A DNA stretch of 8,486 bases from Candidatus Brocadiia bacterium. Its GTDB lineage: Bacteria > Planctomycetota > MHYJ01 > WSZJ01. Below, piece after piece: positions 5,060 through 8,486 of this stretch. The notes below the pieces were generated by a model that did not search any database, was not told the origin of the DNA, and saw nothing but the letters and a program-made list of their open reading frames with translations. The stretch spans positions 1 through 8,486 of the forward strand of contig JABWAY010000177.1 of assembly GCA_013360825.1 (NCBI GenBank), in the 5' to 3' direction. Position numbers and translations under genes: made by a program. Position 1 is the first letter of the stretch; each line of letters starts with the position of its first letter.

Positions 5060-5887
5060 ATGCCCCAGGACCTGATCGCTCTTGCCGCCGCCCTGTCGTC
5101 CGCCGGGACTCCGTTCTGCACCGCCACCGTCGTCCGGAGCGAGGGGTCGGCGTCCGCCCGTGCCGGGGCCAAGGCGCTGGTCGGCGCCGACGGAAGGATC
5201 CTGGCGGGGCATGTCGGGGGTGGATGCGTCGATGCCATGGTCGCCGAGGCGGCGCAGGAAGCGCTGCGGACGGGCCGGCCGGGGCGGGTGGAGGTGGAAC
5301 TCTCCGACGAACTCGGGGCGACCGGCGTCCCGTGCGGGGGCAGACTCGAGGTCTTCGTGGAACCGCACACGGCCCGGCCCCGCGTTCTGGTCGTGGGCAG
5401 CGGCCGGATCGTGCAGGCGCTGTCGGAGTTCGCCGCCCGGGCCGGCTTCGACATCGTGGTCGATGATCCCGCCGGAACGCGTGAGCAGTACCCCGCGGCG
5501 GATGGAGTGGTCACCGACGATTCCGACTACTCCCGTCTCCCCGTGACCCCCGACACATGGGTCGTCATCGCCACCCACCATAAGTCCGATCACATCGCCA
5601 TTCAGGAAGCCGTGCGCCGGGGCGCCCGCGGGATCTCGATGATCGCGTCGCTCAAGCGCCGCGGCTCGGTCCGTCAGCTCGCCCTCGAGGTCGGCGTGCC
5701 CCGCGAGGCGCTCGACGCGATCCGGTGCCCGGCCGGGCTCGACCTGGGGGGATCGACCCCGGAGCTGATCGCGCTCTCGGTCGTGGCCGAAATCGTCGCC
5801 GTCCGGAACGGCGGGACCTGCCGTCCGCTGCGCGAGGTCCGGCACGACGGCGACGGCGGCCGGGGCGGCGGCTGCCCGTCACACTGA
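5060..5887 (+). CDS. XdhC/CoxI-family molybdenum-cofactor accessory protein
   Basis: This 275-residue protein shows the two-part XdhC layout. The N-terminal XdhC/CoxI domain (about residues 10-100) has TATVVRSEGSASARAGAKALV, the glycine/cysteine motif HVGGGCVDA (C56) and GVPCGG (C92). The C-terminal Rossmann-like domain begins with VLVVGSGRIVQALSEFAA (glycine loop 113-115) and contains VIATHHKSDHIAIQEA. It closes with CPAGLDLGGSTPELIALSVVAEIVAVRNG (223-251), the family's characteristic end. XdhC proteins bind molybdenum cofactor, help sulfurate it, and insert it into xanthine dehydrogenase/CO dehydrogenase-type hydroxylases in the cytoplasm. This function is taken from the family. No hydroxylase subunit gene is in the window, so the client enzyme is unknown. 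The C-terminal tail from residue 262 is Gly-rich and ends in GCPSH. The last 9 bp overlap the end of the convergent gene. The name XdhC is a family label only. Confidence 0.88.
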   Translation: MPQDLIALAAALSSAGTPFCTATVVRSEGSASARAGAKALVGADGRILAGHVGGGCVDAMVAEAAQEALRTGRPGRVEVELSDELGATGVPCGGRLEVFVEPHTARPRVLVVGSGRIVQALSEFAARAGFDIVVDDPAGTREQYPAADGVVTDDSDYSRLPVTPDTWVVIATHHKSDHIAIQEAVRRGARGISMIASLKRRGSVRQLALEVGVPREALDAIRCPAGLDLGGSTPELIALSVVAEIVAVRNGGTCRPLREVRHDGDGGRGGGCPSH

Positions 5888-8486
5888 CACCAGCGCACGC
5901 ATCTTCACCGCCAGGGCTTCCATCTCCTCAACCTGCGTCGCCCCCTGCCAGACGGTCGCCTCGTGAATGCGCAGGAACGCCCGGGCGGCCTCGGCGGCCG
6001 CAGCCCTGTCGCCCCGCGCGGACTCGACCGAGGCCAGGGTCGCGAGGCACTGGATCCTCATGAAATCGGGGATCTCCCGCGACAGGTCCAGCACCGGGCG
6101 CATCACGGCCCGCGCCTCCTCGAGCCGCCCCTGCGCGACCCAGAGCTGCGCCTCGCTCAACCGGCACTGGAGCACGCCGGCGGGATGCGGGATCATCTCG
6201 AACACCGCGCGCGCCTCCGCCAGCTGCGGCTCGGCTTCCTCCAGGCGCCCCAGATCCTGCAGGATGCTGCCGCGCTCCCACAGGATCCCGGCCAGCTGCA
6301 CCGTGTCGCCCGACGCACGGATGGCCTCGATCGCAGACGCGGACGCGGCCAGGGCCTCGGCCGCCTTACCTGACCGCCTGAGGATCGCGGTGCGGAGCGC
6401 GGAGAGATTGCCGAGGAATCGCCGGCGCCCCAGAACCCGGGCGAGCGCCTCCGCCTCCTCCAGCATCGCCATCGCCTCCGCGTGCCGCCCGACCCGGCTG
6501 AGAATCGATGCCCGATGCCCGAGGGTGTGCAGCCGGCTGACCTGCCGCCCCTGCCGGCTTTCCTGGCGGGAGGCGAGTTCATACCAGGAGAGCGCCTCGT
6601 CGGTCCGGTTCAGGAGTTCGCAGAGCGATCCCAGGGAAATCGCGCACTGGGCGGTCTGCCAGAGGTCCCCGGATTCCACCGCCAGTTCCAGCGCCGTCCG
6701 GACCAGCGCGTGCGACTCCTCGAACCGCCCCTGGCGCTTGAAGATGAGGCTCCGGGAGTGAAGAAACGGTCCGCGCAGGGCGGCGGCCGCGGCGTTTCCG
6801 GTCAGCTCCTCGCCGCGCAGGCAATCCCGGAGCGCGCCGTCCAGGTCGCCCAGGAACGTCCGGCTGCGGACGCGGGCCAGAAGCGCCTTCGCGATCAATC
6901 GCCCGTCCCCCGAGTCTTCGGCGGCGCTGACCGCGGCATCCACGGCGATCCGGCTGCGGTGTCCGTCATTGATGGCACGTGCCGCCAGGGCTTCTTCCTC
7001 CAGCAGCGCGACGACCAGATCCGGCTTCATCCGCGGCCGCAGGGTCGGCCGGGACTCGAGGGCCGCCACCACCTCGCGGATCCGCTGATGCCACTCCGCC
7101 GCCGACCCGCGAGCGCCGATGTCCCGGACGAGCGCCAGGCAGGCCGCGGCCGCGAACTCCAGATCCCGGATCGCCTCCGCGTCGTCCGTCGCCGAGGCCA
7201 GCCGGGACAGCGCCCGTTCGGTCACCGCGGAGAGATTCTCGGACGCCGCTCCCAGCCGTTCCAGCATCTCCCCGTGAAGCTCCGGGCGCGCCGCGGCATC
7301 CAGCGAGCGCACATAACGGATCGCCGCCTCGGCGTGCCGGATCTCGAGCGCGCGCCGCTCCGCGGGGGTCGCCGACTGGCTCCACAACCGCCCGGCGTAC
7401 TCGTGGATCAGCCGGTACATCAGGTGCCGGCGCCCCCACGGATAGTCCCGCGCCGAAAGGAGACTCTTCTTCCGCAGCGACTCGATCACCTCCGGGGACG
7501 CCTCCGGCCCGATCACGTCCGCCGCCACGCCCGCGACGAACCCGCCCCGGAAGACCGACAGCTTCTCGAACACGCGGCGCTCCGCCGGGGTCAGAAGCTC
7601 CAGGCTCCACTCGATCGCGCCGGAAAGCGTCTGCTGCCGGGGCGCGGCATCCTGCCGCAGCGAGCGCAGGAGCTGGAATTTCTGGCCGAGTTTCCGGAGC
7701 ATCGCACCGGGTTGGAGAATGCGGATGCGCGAGGCGGCGAGCTCGATCGCCAGCGGGATTCCGTCCAGCTCCCGGCAGATGCTCACCACGTCCGGCAGAT
7801 TCTCCGCCGTCAGCCCGAAATCCGGCTTCGACTCGCGGGCCCGTTCACAAAAGAGGCGCACCGCGTCGGAGGCCGGTCCGTCCGGGAGGGGGAAAGGCTC
7901 GAGGCGCTCCTCGCGCTCCCCCGGGATGCCGGTCGAGCTCCGGGAGGTGATCAGCACCCGGGATTCCGGGGCGCACTCGACCCAGGCCCTCACCGTCCCG
8001 CGGCACCCTGCGGCGAGATGATCGAAGGTATCGAGGACGAGGAGAAGCGGGGGACGCGTTCGAAGGAGGTCTCCGACCTGCTCCACGGGTTTCGTTTCCC
8101 CGGGAACGGACAGCGCCTGGAGGACGGCGTCCGCAAGTCCGCCGGGATCCCGGACGTCGGAGAGGTCGGCGAACCAGCACCCGCCCTCGAACCTGTCGAG
8201 GAGATCGCTGGCCGCGCGGATTGCGAGCCGGGACTTCCCCACGCCCGCCGGGCCTGTCAGGGTCACGGGCCCGGGGTGCGGGGCGAGGAGAAGATCCCGC
8301 AGTCTGAGCAGCTCCGTCTCCCTGCCGACGAACGTCGTCGCCTGCGCGGGGAGATTCGTGGGGCGCGCGGGCAGCGTGCGGAGCGCCGGAAACCCGGCCC
8401 GATCCCCGGGCGCGCCGACCTGGGACAGGGACTCCGGCCGGTCGAGGCCGCGGAGCCGGTGCTCCCCGAGAGGCACGACGCGGGCC
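5879..8486 (-). CDS. STAND-type ATPase with TPR repeats, C-terminal part of a probable class III nucleotide cyclase (5' end outside window)
   Basis: The frame is open to the right edge, so the true start is not here. The first in-frame start-like codon (GTG at 8476) lies inside ARVVPLGEHRLRGLDRPESL, a linker that in many proteins joins an N-terminal adenylate/guanylate cyclase domain to a signalling ATPase. Numbering from that GTG, residues 48-52 are the TFVGR entry motif, and GPAGVGKS (75-82) is the P-loop. LLLVLDTFDHL (144-154) is Walker B, VLITSRS (174-180) is a sensor-like strand, and DGIPLAIELAASR (238-250) is the GLPL-type motif of NB-ARC/STAND ATPases. TPAERRVFEKLSVF (296-309) begins a winged-helix-like region. 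From about residue 440 to 865 come tetratricopeptide-like helical pairs (for example RQGRFEESHALVRTALELA and RVGRHAEAMAMLEEAEALA). The likely role is a cytoplasmic signalling protein whose TPRs sense partners; ligand and target are unknown. An AfsR/SARP-type transcription regulator is the alternative, but it normally lacks the LGEHRLRGLDRPE linker. It ends in TGA. Confidence 0.85.
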   Translation of the reverse strand, partial: ARVVPLGEHRLRGLDRPESLSQVGAPGDRAGFPALRTLPARPTNLPAQATTFVGRETELLRLRDLLLAPHPGPVTLTGPAGVGKSRLAIRAASDLLDRFEGGCWFADLSDVRDPGGLADAVLQALSVPGETKPVEQVGDLLRTRPPLLLVLDTFDHLAAGCRGTVRAWVECAPESRVLITSRSSTGIPGEREERLEPFPLPDGPASDAVRLFCERARESKPDFGLTAENLPDVVSICRELDGIPLAIELAASRIRILQPGAMLRKLGQKFQLLRSLRQDAAPRQQTLSGAIEWSLELLTPAERRVFEKLSVFRGGFVAGVAADVIGPEASPEVIESLRKKSLLSARDYPWGRRHLMYRLIHEYAGRLWSQSATPAERRALEIRHAEAAIRYVRSLDAAARPELHGEMLERLGAASENLSAVTERALSRLASATDDAEAIRDLEFAAAACLALVRDIGARGSAAEWHQRIREVVAALESRPTLRPRMKPDLVVALLEEEALAARAINDGHRSRIAVDAAVSAAEDSGDGRLIAKALLARVRSRTFLGDLDGALRDCLRGEELTGNAAAAALRGPFLHSRSLIFKRQGRFEESHALVRTALELAVESGDLWQTAQCAISLGSLCELLNRTDEALSWYELASRQESRQGRQVSRLHTLGHRASILSRVGRHAEAMAMLEEAEALARVLGRRRFLGNLSALRTAILRRSGKAAEALAASASAIEAIRASGDTVQLAGILWERGSILQDLGRLEEAEPQLAEARAVFEMIPHPAGVLQCRLSEAQLWVAQGRLEEARAVMRPVLDLSREIPDFMRIQCLATLASVESARGDRAAAAEAARAFLRIHEATVWQGATQVEEMEALAVKMRALVSV

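Noticed and set aside
4895..5845. N-terminal extension of the zinc-ribbon gene to a start at 5845
   Set aside because: The extension is antisense to XdhC and low in domain-like content. The ATG at 4894 begins directly before the ribbon.
8474..8476. GTG at 8476 as the start of the large regulator
   Set aside because: It lies inside a conserved interdomain linker, and the frame continues open upstream to the window edge.
1..8486. CRISPR arrays, tRNA/rRNA genes, insertion sequences, integrases
   Set aside because: No direct repeat-spacer pattern, cloverleaf-like sequence, transposase motif or flanking inverted repeats were seen on either strand.

Overview
The window is very GC-rich, bacterial, and densely packed. 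Codons end almost entirely in G or C, and many stop-free antisense frames exist only because of that bias. There is no decisive taxonomic marker. An outer-surface ASPIC/UnbV FG-GAP lipoprotein, a secreted carboxypeptidase-regulatory-like protein, a GspE-N-like protein and a probable cyclase/STAND-ATPase/TPR regulator together suggest a high-GC, didermic, large-genome lineage of the Planctomycetota, Acidobacteriota or Myxococcota kind. That assignment is inference.

Layout. Positions 2-163 (+) hold the last 53 codons of an unrecognised gene. It converges on a leftward cluster at 4894-182 (-). In transcription order the cluster encodes: a small zinc-ribbon + GspE-N/MshEN-like protein (4190-4894); a secreted protein built of carboxypeptidase-regulatory-like beta-sandwich domains (2977-4140); an FG-GAP beta-propeller lipoprotein (1226-2887); and an ASPIC/UnbV + thioredoxin-fold protein (182-1207). 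A 165-bp divergent intergenic region (4895-5059) separates this cluster from a rightward XdhC/CoxI-family gene (5060-5887). The XdhC gene overlaps tail-to-tail by 9 bp with a large leftward gene (5879 to beyond the window end). That gene encodes a P-loop signalling ATPase with C-terminal TPRs, and its amino-terminal part, probably a class III nucleotide cyclase domain, lies outside the window.

The most notable observation is that the last two genes of the leftward cluster are one reading frame interrupted by a single in-frame TGA (1226-1228). Read through, they give a 901-residue lipoprotein. Six calcium-binding-type DxDxDG propeller motifs lie before the TGA. The seventh lies after it, followed by the ASPIC/UnbV domain and a CxxC thioredoxin domain. 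Only the first half carries a secretion signal. A perfect 5-bp hairpin with a G-initial tetraloop begins 17 nt after the TGA, which fits the published bacterial SECIS geometry. Selenocysteine recoding is therefore a testable possibility, alongside a nonsense mutation, a sequencing error, or reinitiation at a downstream ATG with a good ribosome binding site. The sequence alone cannot decide between these.

No tRNA, rRNA, CRISPR array, insertion sequence or integrase was seen.
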